Origin: an uncultured Bacteroides sp.
GTDB lineage: Bacteria > Bacteroidota > Bacteroidia > Bacteroidales > Bacteroidaceae
DNA: 64,000 nt
Direction: 5' to 3'
Assembly: GCA_902388495.1 (NCBI GenBank)
Contig: CABMPP010000014.1
Span: 24,962-88,961 of the forward strand
In this document: positions 45,177 to 52,516 of the stretch, one piece after another
Layout: each line of letters starts with the position of its first letter
Position numbering within the stretch: position 1 is the stretch's first letter
Notes under the pieces: model-generated
Database searches by the model: none
Told to the model about the DNA's origin: nothing
Seen by the model: the letters and a program-made list of their open reading frames with translations, nothing else
Position numbers and translations under genes: made by a program

Positions 45177-46283
45177 ATGAGTGAAGACAAAATACAGAAT
45201 ACAATTCCTCAGCAACCTGAGGAGCAAGAGATAGACTTGATTGAGCTTGCCCAAAAGGTTTGGGCTAGTCGTAAATTGGTTTTTAAGGCATGCGGTATTG
45301 CTGCTCTTGTCGGCTTGGTTGTTGCATTCAGTATTCCCAGAGAGTACTCGACAAGTGTGACGCTGGCTCCTGAAAGTGGTGGTAAGTCCGGTGGAGGCAG
45401 TATGGGTGCTTTAGCTGCTATGGCAGGTATCAATTTGGGAAGTTCTTCCGGTGAAGATGCATTGTCGCCGGATCTTTATCCTGATATCGTAAGTTCCACT
45501 CCTTTTCTTATCGAACTGTTCGATGTGAAAGTGAAGGATCAGAAAGAAAAAATAGATACTACTTTGTATGCCTATCTGAAAGATAATCAGCGGGCTCCGT
45601 GGTGGAGTGCAGTAGTATCTGCTCCTTTTAAAGCTTTAGGGTGGACGGTGTCCTTGTTTAAGGAAAAGCCGGAAGAAGGAGATTCAAAGCTTGATCCTTT
45701 CCAGCTTACTCGGGAAGAAGCTGCTATTGCAGATGCCTTGAGTAAACGTATTTCCATATCAGTGGATAAGAAGACAGGTGTCACTACATTATCCGTTACA
45801 ATGCAGGATCCTTTAATTTCTGCTTCGTTGACTGATACTGTGATGCATTGCCTGCAGAATTATATAACAGACTATAGAACAAACAAAGCCCGTCATGACT
45901 TAGCCTTTACCGAGAAACTTTATGGAGAGGCAAAGACTAATTATGAAGCAGCTCAGAAAAAATATGCTAATTTTGTAGATGCTAACCAGAATATCATTTT
46001 GTTAAGCTACCGTGCAGAACAAGAACGCCTGCAAAATGAGATGAATTTAGCATATCAGGTATATACGCAAGTATCTCAGCAATTGCAGATGGCAAGGGCT
46101 AAGGTGCAGGAGATTACTCCGGTATATACCGTTGTTCAACCTGCCACAGTGCCTTTGAAACCGGCAAAGCCTAATAAGATGATGATACTGATCGGTTTTA
46201 TGTTCTTAGCAGGTGTTGGTAGTGTAGGCTGGATATTATTTGTAAAAGATTTATTAAAGGGATGGAAAAAGCAAACGATATGA
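45177..46283 (+). CDS. Polysaccharide chain-length determinant (Wzz family)
   Basis: 368 residues. Two transmembrane segments flank a periplasmic domain: about 33-53 (AACGIAALVGLVVAFSI) and 337-357 (MMILIGFMFLAGVGSVGWIL). The PKPAKPNK motif before the second helix (near 328) matches the Wzz proline-rich segment. A coiled-coil region lies near 235-310. It sets polymer length together with a polymerase. No tyrosine kinase domain is attached. It overlaps the next gene by 22 bp (or ATGA if the later start is used). Confidence 0.9.
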   Translation: MSEDKIQNTIPQQPEEQEIDLIELAQKVWASRKLVFKACGIAALVGLVVAFSIPREYSTSVTLAPESGGKSGGGSMGALAAMAGINLGSSSGEDALSPDLYPDIVSSTPFLIELFDVKVKDQKEKIDTTLYAYLKDNQRAPWWSAVVSAPFKALGWTVSLFKEKPEEGDSKLDPFQLTREEAAIADALSKRISISVDKKTGVTTLSVTMQDPLISASLTDTVMHCLQNYITDYRTNKARHDLAFTEKLYGEAKTNYEAAQKKYANFVDANQNIILLSYRAEQERLQNEMNLAYQVYTQVSQQLQMARAKVQEITPVYTVVQPATVPLKPAKPNKMMILIGFMFLAGVGSVGWILFVKDLLKGWKKQTI

Positions 46284-46606
46284 TAACGGATAATAATACG
46301 ATATGCTGGCATGCGTTGCATACAGCACCTAAGTCGGAACATAAGTTGATGCAGTGTTTGGATGCTGCCGGATATACCACATACTGCCCGATGCAGGCAG
46401 TCTTTGTGAAGTGGAACGGACAAACCAGAGAAGTGATTATTCCTCTTTTCTCCGGATGCTTATTTGTAGCAGGGGATGTTGAAGGAATGGCGTCATTGGT
46501 TTCTTCGCATAAAGCTGCTTTATTGGTAGATAGTGAAGGTAATAGTTTAGCTATAGAAGCTGATAAAGCCGAACTTCCTTCAAAGTTTCTAAAATTGCTA
46601 AAGTAA
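46262..46606 (+). CDS. NusG N-terminal (NGN) domain protein without KOW domain
   Basis: 114 residues from ATG 46262; an ATGA overlap start at 46280 gives 108. The chain WHALHTAPKSEHKLMQCLDA, then YCPMQ, then PLFSGCLFV, is the NGN fold of NusG/RfaH/UpxY. UpxY proteins that antiterminate Bacteroides capsule operons are about 170 residues with a C-terminal KOW domain; here the protein stops at FLKLLK right after the NGN domain. It overlaps the wzz end, so it is in the same operon. It may be a minimal antiterminator, a competitor of other NusG proteins, or a decayed UpxY. Confidence 0.75.
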   Translation: MEKANDMITDNNTICWHALHTAPKSEHKLMQCLDAAGYTTYCPMQAVFVKWNGQTREVIIPLFSGCLFVAGDVEGMASLVSSHKAALLVDSEGNSLAIEADKAELPSKFLKLLK

Positions 46607-47067
46607 TGATGAAGCTGATAACAGAAGAATTGTTGGACACTGTCACTTCCCAGGCGAAAGAGAATCCTCGTTTGCGCATGAACTATAATTTCCATGCTAC
46701 GATGGATGCTCCTATACACCGTCTGCTGAATGCTTTGGAACCGGGTACTTACCTCCCTCCGCATCGTCATACGGATAAGATTGAGTCTTATGTGGTTTTG
46801 CGTGGAAGCTTGCTGGCATTTTTTTATGACGAAGCTGGGAATGTGACGGAGAAGGTTAAGCTTTGCCCTGCTGAAGGGAAGTTTGGCTTGGAGATTCCTG
46901 CCGGTACGTGGCATAGTGTCATTCCTTTGGAATCTGGTACTGTTATTTATGAAGTTAAAAATGGCCCTTATGCGCCACTTTCTCCTGAAGATGTAGCCTC
47001 GTGGGCACCGGCATCTTCTGATGTGGAAGGAGCGAAAGCATTTATGAAGCGGATGTCGGAGCTTTAG
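46606..47067 (+). CDS. wbuC: WbuC-family cupin metalloprotein
   Basis: 153 residues (second ATG at 46609). Cupin motif PPHRHTDKIESYVVLRGSLL near 47-66 with two His and Glu as metal ligands, then LEIPAGTWHSVIPLE near 99-113 (third His). WbuC proteins occur in O-antigen and capsule gene clusters; activity is not established. The start overlaps the stop of the preceding gene (TAATG). Its stop overlaps by 4 bp the stop of the converging ROK regulator gene. Confidence 0.85.
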   Translation: MMKLITEELLDTVTSQAKENPRLRMNYNFHATMDAPIHRLLNALEPGTYLPPHRHTDKIESYVVLRGSLLAFFYDEAGNVTEKVKLCPAEGKFGLEIPAGTWHSVIPLESGTVIYEVKNGPYAPLSPEDVASWAPASSDVEGAKAFMKRMSEL

Positions 47068-48272
47068 CTCTCGAACATCCGGCTTCGTGCAAGCATGCAG
47101 GCACCCACAATGCCTGCTTTGTCTTTTAGTTTGGAGGTCATGATAACCGAATCTTTGTTTACCAGATTCAATGAATACTTTCTCACTGCGGTTTTTATGG
47201 GTTGGATAATGTAATCCTCGGTTAACGATAGGGTTCCTCCTATAATTACCATCTCTGGATTGAAAATGTTAATTAATCCGGCTATTTGCTTCCCTAATTT
47301 TTGCCCTATTTCTTCTACGATCTCTATACAGAGCAAATCTTCCTTATTCACCGCTGCAATGATTTCGTCCAGAGTAAGAGGAGCCTCTTTTATATTAATA
47401 CGGTTTGATAGGATGGAGCTTTCTCCGTTTTTGATGCGCTCTAACAGAATGCGATGCAGTGCCGAACCGGATGCTTCCGTTTCCAGGCATCCTTTTTTTC
47501 CGCAGTGACACAGTATCTCATTATCAAATACATTCACATGTCCGAACTCTCCGGAGAATCCGGATTTACCGGTATATACTTTACCATCAATTATAATTCC
47601 GATTCCAAGTCCCCAGCTTACATTGACGAAGATGACATTCTTTTCCCCTTTAACGCAACCTTGTAGATATTCTCCATAAGTCATGGCACGGGTATCATTG
47701 TCTATGCAAACCGGGTATCCTATTTTTTCGGTCAGCACTTCTGCCAATGGCTGCTCTGAGAAGTTGAATTGGCTGAAGCTATATCCTGACTCGGGGTTGA
47801 CACGCCCGGATATATTGATGCTTATATTTAATATTTTTTCCGTATCAAGCTTCGTTTTCTTTATGAAGGAACTGATTAATCTGCATAGTTCTTCCATTGC
47901 TTCCGGGGTGTTTTCAAATTTATATGGAATATTCATTTTTAGTTCCATCATATCGCCCTTGAAATTGATTATGCCGATGTTGATGGCGAATTTCTTGATA
48001 TCCACTCCGATGAAGTATCCTGATTCCGGGTTTAATCCATATAAATTGGGATGTCTTCCACCGCTGGTTTCCAGCTTGCCGTAATCATTGATATAACCAT
48101 CCTCATACATTTCGCTAATGAATTTGGTAACGGTAGGTATACTTAAATCCAGTTCTTTGGATAAATCGGTAATAGTGGAACTTCCATTATATATATAATG
48201 TGTAATGATTCTCTTTTTTATAAGAGCATTTTTGCTTCCTGATTCTATTTCTTTTAAAAGTTGTTGTTTCAT
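47064..48272 (-). CDS. nanR: ROK-family transcriptional repressor, probable regulator of the nan locus
   Basis: 402 residues. N-terminal winged helix-turn-helix (about 18-75: STITDLSKELDLSIPTVTKF). The ROK sugar-binding domain follows, with GVDIKKFAINIGI near 88-100, VCIDNDTRAMTYGEYLQG near 192-209, and the zinc motif CHCGKKGCLE near 253-262 after GEFGHVNV. NagC/XylR-type members repress sugar operons until the ligand binds. It is divergent from the nan genes, and an A/T palindrome occurs in both nan promoters. Sialic acid-pathway ligand is inferred from position. Confidence 0.82.
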   Translation of the reverse strand: MKQQLLKEIESGSKNALIKKRIITHYIYNGSSTITDLSKELDLSIPTVTKFISEMYEDGYINDYGKLETSGGRHPNLYGLNPESGYFIGVDIKKFAINIGIINFKGDMMELKMNIPYKFENTPEAMEELCRLISSFIKKTKLDTEKILNISINISGRVNPESGYSFSQFNFSEQPLAEVLTEKIGYPVCIDNDTRAMTYGEYLQGCVKGEKNVIFVNVSWGLGIGIIIDGKVYTGKSGFSGEFGHVNVFDNEILCHCGKKGCLETEASGSALHRILLERIKNGESSILSNRINIKEAPLTLDEIIAAVNKEDLLCIEIVEEIGQKLGKQIAGLINIFNPEMVIIGGTLSLTEDYIIQPIKTAVRKYSLNLVNKDSVIMTSKLKDKAGIVGACMLARSRMFES

Positions 48273-48297
48273 ATCTCTTATCTTTATAGAACGATTA

Positions 48298-48305
48298 CAA
48301 AGATA
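48298..48305 (-). promoter_or_regulatory. -7 element of the ROK regulator gene
   Basis: CAAAGATA on the plus strand reads TATCTTTG on the minus strand, 26 bp before the start codon. Confidence 0.45.
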
Positions 48306-48330
48306 ATAATATTCTGTTTTATATCCTATA

Positions 48331-48350
48331 TAATAAAATAATTTATTAAT
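48331..48350. promoter_or_regulatory. Candidate nan operator 1
   Basis: TAATAAAATAATTTATTAAT is a near-palindrome (TAATAAA / TTTATTA). It begins 46 bp before the -7 box of yhcH and lies between the divergent regulator and yhcH genes. The same 19 bases occur at 49015. Confidence 0.6.
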
Positions 48351-48376
48351 TTACTCTATTATAATAAATATATTAC

Positions 48377-48384
48377 TATATTTG
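48377..48384 (+). promoter_or_regulatory. -7 element TATATTTG for yhcH
   Basis: TAnnTTTG match 40 bp before the ATG. The sequence at -33 is not TTTG, so the promoter may be weaker than that of nanT. Confidence 0.55.
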
Positions 48385-48423
48385 CCCGCGTATTTAGATG
48401 TATAACCTATAAAATAGAAAAAC

Positions 48424-48870
48424 ATGATTGTATCGAATTTGCAGAACAGTAGTAGAGTGGAAGGGCTTCATCCTTTGTTTAAAACTCTTTTTGATTATAT
48501 AAAAAAGCATGATTTACTTCATGCAGTATTGGGGCGTATAGATATAGAAGGCGATGATTTATTTATTTTGAATATAAATCCGGAATGTATTGCGGAGGAC
48601 GAGCAACCGCTCGAAGTTCACCATAAGTATATCGATGTGCATATTCTTTTGGAGGGTTCGGAGAGGATTGGCTGGAAGGCTATTGAAGATGTGCGACATG
48701 AGATTAAGCCTTATGATGAAGAAGGGGATTGTGCCTTGTATAAGGAACAGCCTACTATGTGGGTTGATTTGTGTCCCGGCCAATTTATGATTGTGTATCC
48801 GGAAGATCCTCATGCTCCGGTAATTGGGAGTGGGAAGATTCGTAAGCTGATTGCTAAGGTAAAAATCTGA
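48424..48870 (+). CDS. YhcH/YjgK/YiaL family protein (probable N-acetylneuraminate anomerase)
   Basis: 148 residues, cupin-like beta-barrel. Motifs: VHHKYIDVHILLEGSERIGW near 62-81, FMIVYPEDPHAP near 121-132 (metal-ligand His). E. coli NanQ (YhcH) was shown to speed anomerisation of sialic acid. Transcribed alone from its own promoter with a nan operator and closed by a terminator, but clearly part of the locus by operator sharing. Confidence 0.85.
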   Translation: MIVSNLQNSSRVEGLHPLFKTLFDYIKKHDLLHAVLGRIDIEGDDLFILNINPECIAEDEQPLEVHHKYIDVHILLEGSERIGWKAIEDVRHEIKPYDEEGDCALYKEQPTMWVDLCPGQFMIVYPEDPHAPVIGSGKIRKLIAKVKI

Positions 48871-48916
48871 CTTGTCTATTTTCAATAGTTATATATAATA
48901 AGGTAATAGATTGTTG

Positions 48917-48956
48917 TGCGGGAAGAATGAATCACTTATTCTTCCCGCATTTTTTG
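48917..48956 (+). terminator. Intrinsic terminator of yhcH
   Basis: TGCGGGAAGAAT / ATTCTTCCCGCA perfect 12-bp stem, 9-nt loop, seven T. Confidence 0.93.
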
Positions 48957-49014
48957 TTTATGTGACCTATGTATGGCTGTTTTTATAGTTCTATTTTAAA
49001 TTAAATGCCATATT

Positions 49015-49033
49015 TAATAAAATAATTTATTAA
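49015..49033. promoter_or_regulatory. Candidate nan operator 2
   Basis: TAATAAAATAATTTATTAA, identical to operator 1 over 19 bp. It begins 46 bp before the -7 box of nanT, the same spacing as operator 1, and lies just upstream of the -33 box. Confidence 0.6.
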
Positions 49034-49037
49034 ATAT

Positions 49038-49068
49038 TTTGTATATAATAAAACTGTTTCTATATTTG
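49038..49068 (+). promoter_or_regulatory. Consensus promoter of the nan operon
   Basis: TTTG at 49038-49041, 19-bp spacer, TATATTTG at 49061-49068. Full match to the Bacteroides consensus; the nanT ATG is 37 bp downstream. Confidence 0.78.
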
Positions 49069-49105
49069 CAGAGAAATAAATGTATTATAGCTTTAAATAA
49101 CCGTT

Positions 49106-50341
49106 ATGAAAAACAGAAATGTATATCCTTGGATTGTAGTAGGTCTGTTGTGGGTGGTTGCTCTCCTCAACTATATGGATCGCCAAATGCTTTCTACTAT
49201 GCAGGAAGCTATGAAGGCAGATATTGTAGAATTGAACAAAGCTGAAGCTTTTGGGGCTTTGATGGCTATCTTTTTATGGATTTATGGTTTTATGAGTCCT
49301 GTAGCCGGTATGATTGCCGATCGTCTTAATCGTAAATGGCTCGTTGTAGGTAGTCTTTTTGTATGGTCGGCTGTTACTTTTCTGATGGGCTATGCTGATA
49401 CTTTCCATGAACTATATTGGCTACGTGCCGTAATGGGAATAAGTGAAGCGCTCTATATACCTTCTGCTTTATCTCTTATTGCAGATTGGCATCAGGGAAA
49501 ATCGCGTTCGTTGGCTATCGGTGTACATATGACCGGGTTATATGTAGGGCAGGCTATTGGCGGTTTTGGTGCTACGGTTGCGGCTATATTCTCCTGGCAT
49601 TCCACCTTCCATTGGTTTGGCATCATCGGCATTATTTATTCTTTGGTTCTGATGTTTGCTTTGCGCGAAAACCCGATTCATGCTGTTGAAGAAAAAACTC
49701 TGACGGAGGCGGGAGGAAAAAAGTCTTCCTTGCTTGGTGGGCTTAGTATTCTCTTATCCACATGGGCGTTTTGGATTATTCTCTTCTACTTCGCCGCTCC
49801 CAGCCTTCCCGGGTGGGCAACGAAGAACTGGTTGCCGACATTGTTTGCTGAAAGTTTGGGTATTCCGATGTCCGAAGCCGGCCCCATATCCACTATTACA
49901 ATTGCAGTTTCTTCATTTATCGGCGTCATAGTTGGTGGCCTTTTGTCCGACCGCTGGGTGCAGCGGAACATTCGAGGACGTGTCTACACCGGTGCCATCG
50001 GATTGGGTTTAACTGTTCCGGCACTGTTGTTACTCGGATTCGGTCATAGTTTTATGGCTGTTGTCGGAGCCGGGCTACTCTTCGGAATTGGTTTTGGAAT
50101 TTTTGATGCTAATAATATGCCTATTCTTTGCCAGTTCGTATCAGCTAAGCATCGTGGAACGGCTTATGGTATAATGAATATGACGGGCGTCTTTGCTGGT
50201 GCTGCGGTAACCGAATTATTGGGCCGATGGACTGACGGGGGAGACTTGGGAGAAGGTTTTGCCATGTTGAGTGTGGTTGTTCTTATAGCTTTGGTACTTC
50301 AATTGTACTTCCTCCGCCCGAAGACAGATAATATGGAATAA
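49106..50341 (+). CDS. nanT: MFS transporter, probable sialic acid (NanT-type) importer
   Basis: 411 residues with about 12 transmembrane helices. The loop between helices 2 and 3, GMIADRLNRKWLVVGSL near 71-87, is the MFS signature. The start NYMDRQMLS near residue 23 fits the anion:cation symporter (hexuronate/phthalate) branch. The gene order nanT-nanL-nanE parallels the B. fragilis nanLET operon, in which an MFS protein imports N-acetylneuraminate. Substrate is inferred from that context. First gene of a seven-gene operon. Confidence 0.87.
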   Translation: MKNRNVYPWIVVGLLWVVALLNYMDRQMLSTMQEAMKADIVELNKAEAFGALMAIFLWIYGFMSPVAGMIADRLNRKWLVVGSLFVWSAVTFLMGYADTFHELYWLRAVMGISEALYIPSALSLIADWHQGKSRSLAIGVHMTGLYVGQAIGGFGATVAAIFSWHSTFHWFGIIGIIYSLVLMFALRENPIHAVEEKTLTEAGGKKSSLLGGLSILLSTWAFWIILFYFAAPSLPGWATKNWLPTLFAESLGIPMSEAGPISTITIAVSSFIGVIVGGLLSDRWVQRNIRGRVYTGAIGLGLTVPALLLLGFGHSFMAVVGAGLLFGIGFGIFDANNMPILCQFVSAKHRGTAYGIMNMTGVFAGAAVTELLGRWTDGGDLGEGFAMLSVVVLIALVLQLYFLRPKTDNME

Positions 50342-50369
50342 ATACGTATAACATATAATAAAAAGAATT

Positions 50370-51287
50370 ATGGAAAAGATTATTGGACTGATTGATGCGC
50401 CGTTTACTCCGTTCTACGAAAATGGAGAAGTGAATTATGAGCCTATTGATGCCTATGCCCGGATGCTTCAAAAGAATGGGTTGCAGGGAGTATTTATTAA
50501 TGGTTCTTCCGGCGAGGGTTATATGCTGACCGATGAAGAACGAATGAAATTGGCTGAACGATGGGTAGCTGTAGCACCTGAGGGTTTTAAGGTCATTGTT
50601 CATGTAGGCAGTTGTTGTGTAAAGTCGAGCCGTATGCTGGCAGAGCATGCTCAAAAGATTGGTGCATGGGGTATTGGTGCCATGGCGCCGCCTTTCCCGA
50701 AGATCGGACGTATCGAAGAATTGGTGAAGTACATTGAAGAGATAGCAGTCGGTGCACCTGATCTTCCTTTCTATTATTATCATATTCCGGCATTTAATGG
50801 AGCCTTCCTTCCTATGGTAAAATTGCTGGAAGCTGTTGATGGTCGTGTTCCCAATTTTGCAGGCATCAAATATACTTTCGAGAGTCTGTATGAATATAAT
50901 CAGTGCCGTCTTTATAAGAATGGTAAGTATGATATGCTGCACGGACAAGATGAAACGATTCTACCTTGCCTTGCTATGGGCGGTGCACAAGGGGGTATCG
51001 GTGGCACTACCAATTACAATGGTCGTGAGTTGGTCGGTATCATTGAAGCTTGGAAAGCGGGTGATCTTGAAACGGCACGCGAGCGGCAGAATTTCTCTCA
51101 GGAAGTCATTAATGTCATTTGTCATTACCGTGGCAACATTGTAGGCGGCAAACGTATCATGAAACTGATAGGTCTTGATTTGGGTAAGAACCGCACTCCA
51201 TTTCAGAATATGACTGATGAAGAAGAAAAAAGTATGGGTGCAGAACTCGAAGCGATTGACTTCTTCAACCGTTGCAATAAATTTTAA
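50370..51287 (+). CDS. nanL: N-acetylneuraminate lyase
   Basis: 305 residues, class I aldolase (DHDPS/NAL family). It splits N-acetylneuraminate to ManNAc and pyruvate. GSSGEG (45-50) binds the pyruvate carboxyl, Tyr137 (YYYHIPAFNG) is the proton relay, Lys167 (AGIKYTF) forms the Schiff base, and GGTTNYNG follows near 210. The YxIPxxxG context is typical of neuraminate lyase and not dihydrodipicolinate synthase. It is 12 bp before nanE. Confidence 0.94.
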   Translation: MEKIIGLIDAPFTPFYENGEVNYEPIDAYARMLQKNGLQGVFINGSSGEGYMLTDEERMKLAERWVAVAPEGFKVIVHVGSCCVKSSRMLAEHAQKIGAWGIGAMAPPFPKIGRIEELVKYIEEIAVGAPDLPFYYYHIPAFNGAFLPMVKLLEAVDGRVPNFAGIKYTFESLYEYNQCRLYKNGKYDMLHGQDETILPCLAMGGAQGGIGGTTNYNGRELVGIIEAWKAGDLETARERQNFSQEVINVICHYRGNIVGGKRIMKLIGLDLGKNRTPFQNMTDEEEKSMGAELEAIDFFNRCNKF

Positions 51288-51299
51288 TATTGATATACT

Positions 51300-52475
51300 A
51301 TGAATGCAGCAGACTATTTAAGTACATGGGCCGCATCCTATAGGCAGGACTTCACGGAGAATATCATGCCTTTCTGGATGAAGCACGGACTCGACCGCTG
51401 TCATGGAGGTGTATATACTTGCCTTGATCGTGACGGACGATTGATGGATACCACCAAATCTGTTTGGTTCCAAGGCCGTTTCGGATTTATAGCCGCTTTG
51501 GCTTATAACAATATAGCAAAGAATCCGGACTGGCTGGCAGCCTCTAAGAGTTGTATCGACTTTATTGAAGCATATTGTGCCGATGAAGACGGGCACATGT
51601 ATTTCGAGGTAACCGAAGACGGACAACCTTTGCGTAAACGCCGTTATGTCTTCTCCGAATGTTTTGCAGCTATTGCAATGTCCGAATATGCTATTGCTTC
51701 AGGTGATAAGAGCTATGCAGAAAAAGCATTGGCACTTTTCAAGAGGATACAGAAATTCCTTTCCACCCCCGGCTTCTTGGAACCGAAGTATCTGCCCGCG
51801 CTGCAAGCCCGTGGACACTCCATTACGATGATTCTCATCAATACCGCTTCCCGCATTCGGGCAGCCATTTCCGATCCGATACTCGACACACAAATCAATG
51901 ATTCCCTCGATGCTATCCGTCGTTACTTCCTGCATCCTGAATTCAAGGCGTTGCTCGAAATGGTAGGACCGAATGGAGAATTCATTGATACCTGCAACGG
52001 ACGTCTCATCAATCCGGGACATTGCATCGAAACCTCTTGGTTTATCCTCGAAGAAGCAAAACAACGCAATTGGGACAAGGAGTTGGTAGAAACCGCTCTC
52101 CAAATTCTTGACTGGTCATGGTCATGGGGCTGGGATAAAGAATACGGCGGTATTATTAATTTTCGCGATTGCCGTGACCTTCCGGTGCAAGACTACTCTC
52201 AAGATATGAAGTTCTGGTGGCCGCAGACAGAGGCTATTATTGCTACGCTTTATGCTTATCAGGCTACCCATGATGAAAAATATCTTGCCATGCACAAGCA
52301 GATAAGTGACTGGACTTATGCCCGCTTTCCCGATAAAGAATGCGGAGAATGGTACGGCTATCTGCACCGTGACGGTACGGTGGCACAGCCGGCCAAAGGC
52401 AATATCTTTAAAGGACCTTTCCACATTCCCCGCATGATGATAAAAAGTTGTATGTTGTGTGAGGAACTCCTTTGA
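51300..52475 (+). CDS. nanE: N-acylglucosamine 2-epimerase (ManNAc to GlcNAc)
   Basis: 391 residues, (alpha/alpha)6 barrel of the AGE family. It converts ManNAc from the lyase step to GlcNAc. Family features: CHGGVYTCLDRDGRLMDTTK near 32-51, QGRFGFIAALAYN near 56-68, INPGHCIETSWFI near 238-250 (catalytic His), WPQTEAI near 306, and WYGYLHRDGTVA near 348-359. In B. fragilis the renin-binding-protein-type epimerase was shown to serve this step in place of the ManNAc-6-phosphate route. Fits between nanL and susC. Confidence 0.93.
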   Translation: MNAADYLSTWAASYRQDFTENIMPFWMKHGLDRCHGGVYTCLDRDGRLMDTTKSVWFQGRFGFIAALAYNNIAKNPDWLAASKSCIDFIEAYCADEDGHMYFEVTEDGQPLRKRRYVFSECFAAIAMSEYAIASGDKSYAEKALALFKRIQKFLSTPGFLEPKYLPALQARGHSITMILINTASRIRAAISDPILDTQINDSLDAIRRYFLHPEFKALLEMVGPNGEFIDTCNGRLINPGHCIETSWFILEEAKQRNWDKELVETALQILDWSWSWGWDKEYGGIINFRDCRDLPVQDYSQDMKFWWPQTEAIIATLYAYQATHDEKYLAMHKQISDWTYARFPDKECGEWYGYLHRDGTVAQPAKGNIFKGPFHIPRMMIKSCMLCEELL

Positions 52476-52516
52476 TTAACTGAAATTTACCTATTTATAA
52501 TTCAAAATCTAATTTT

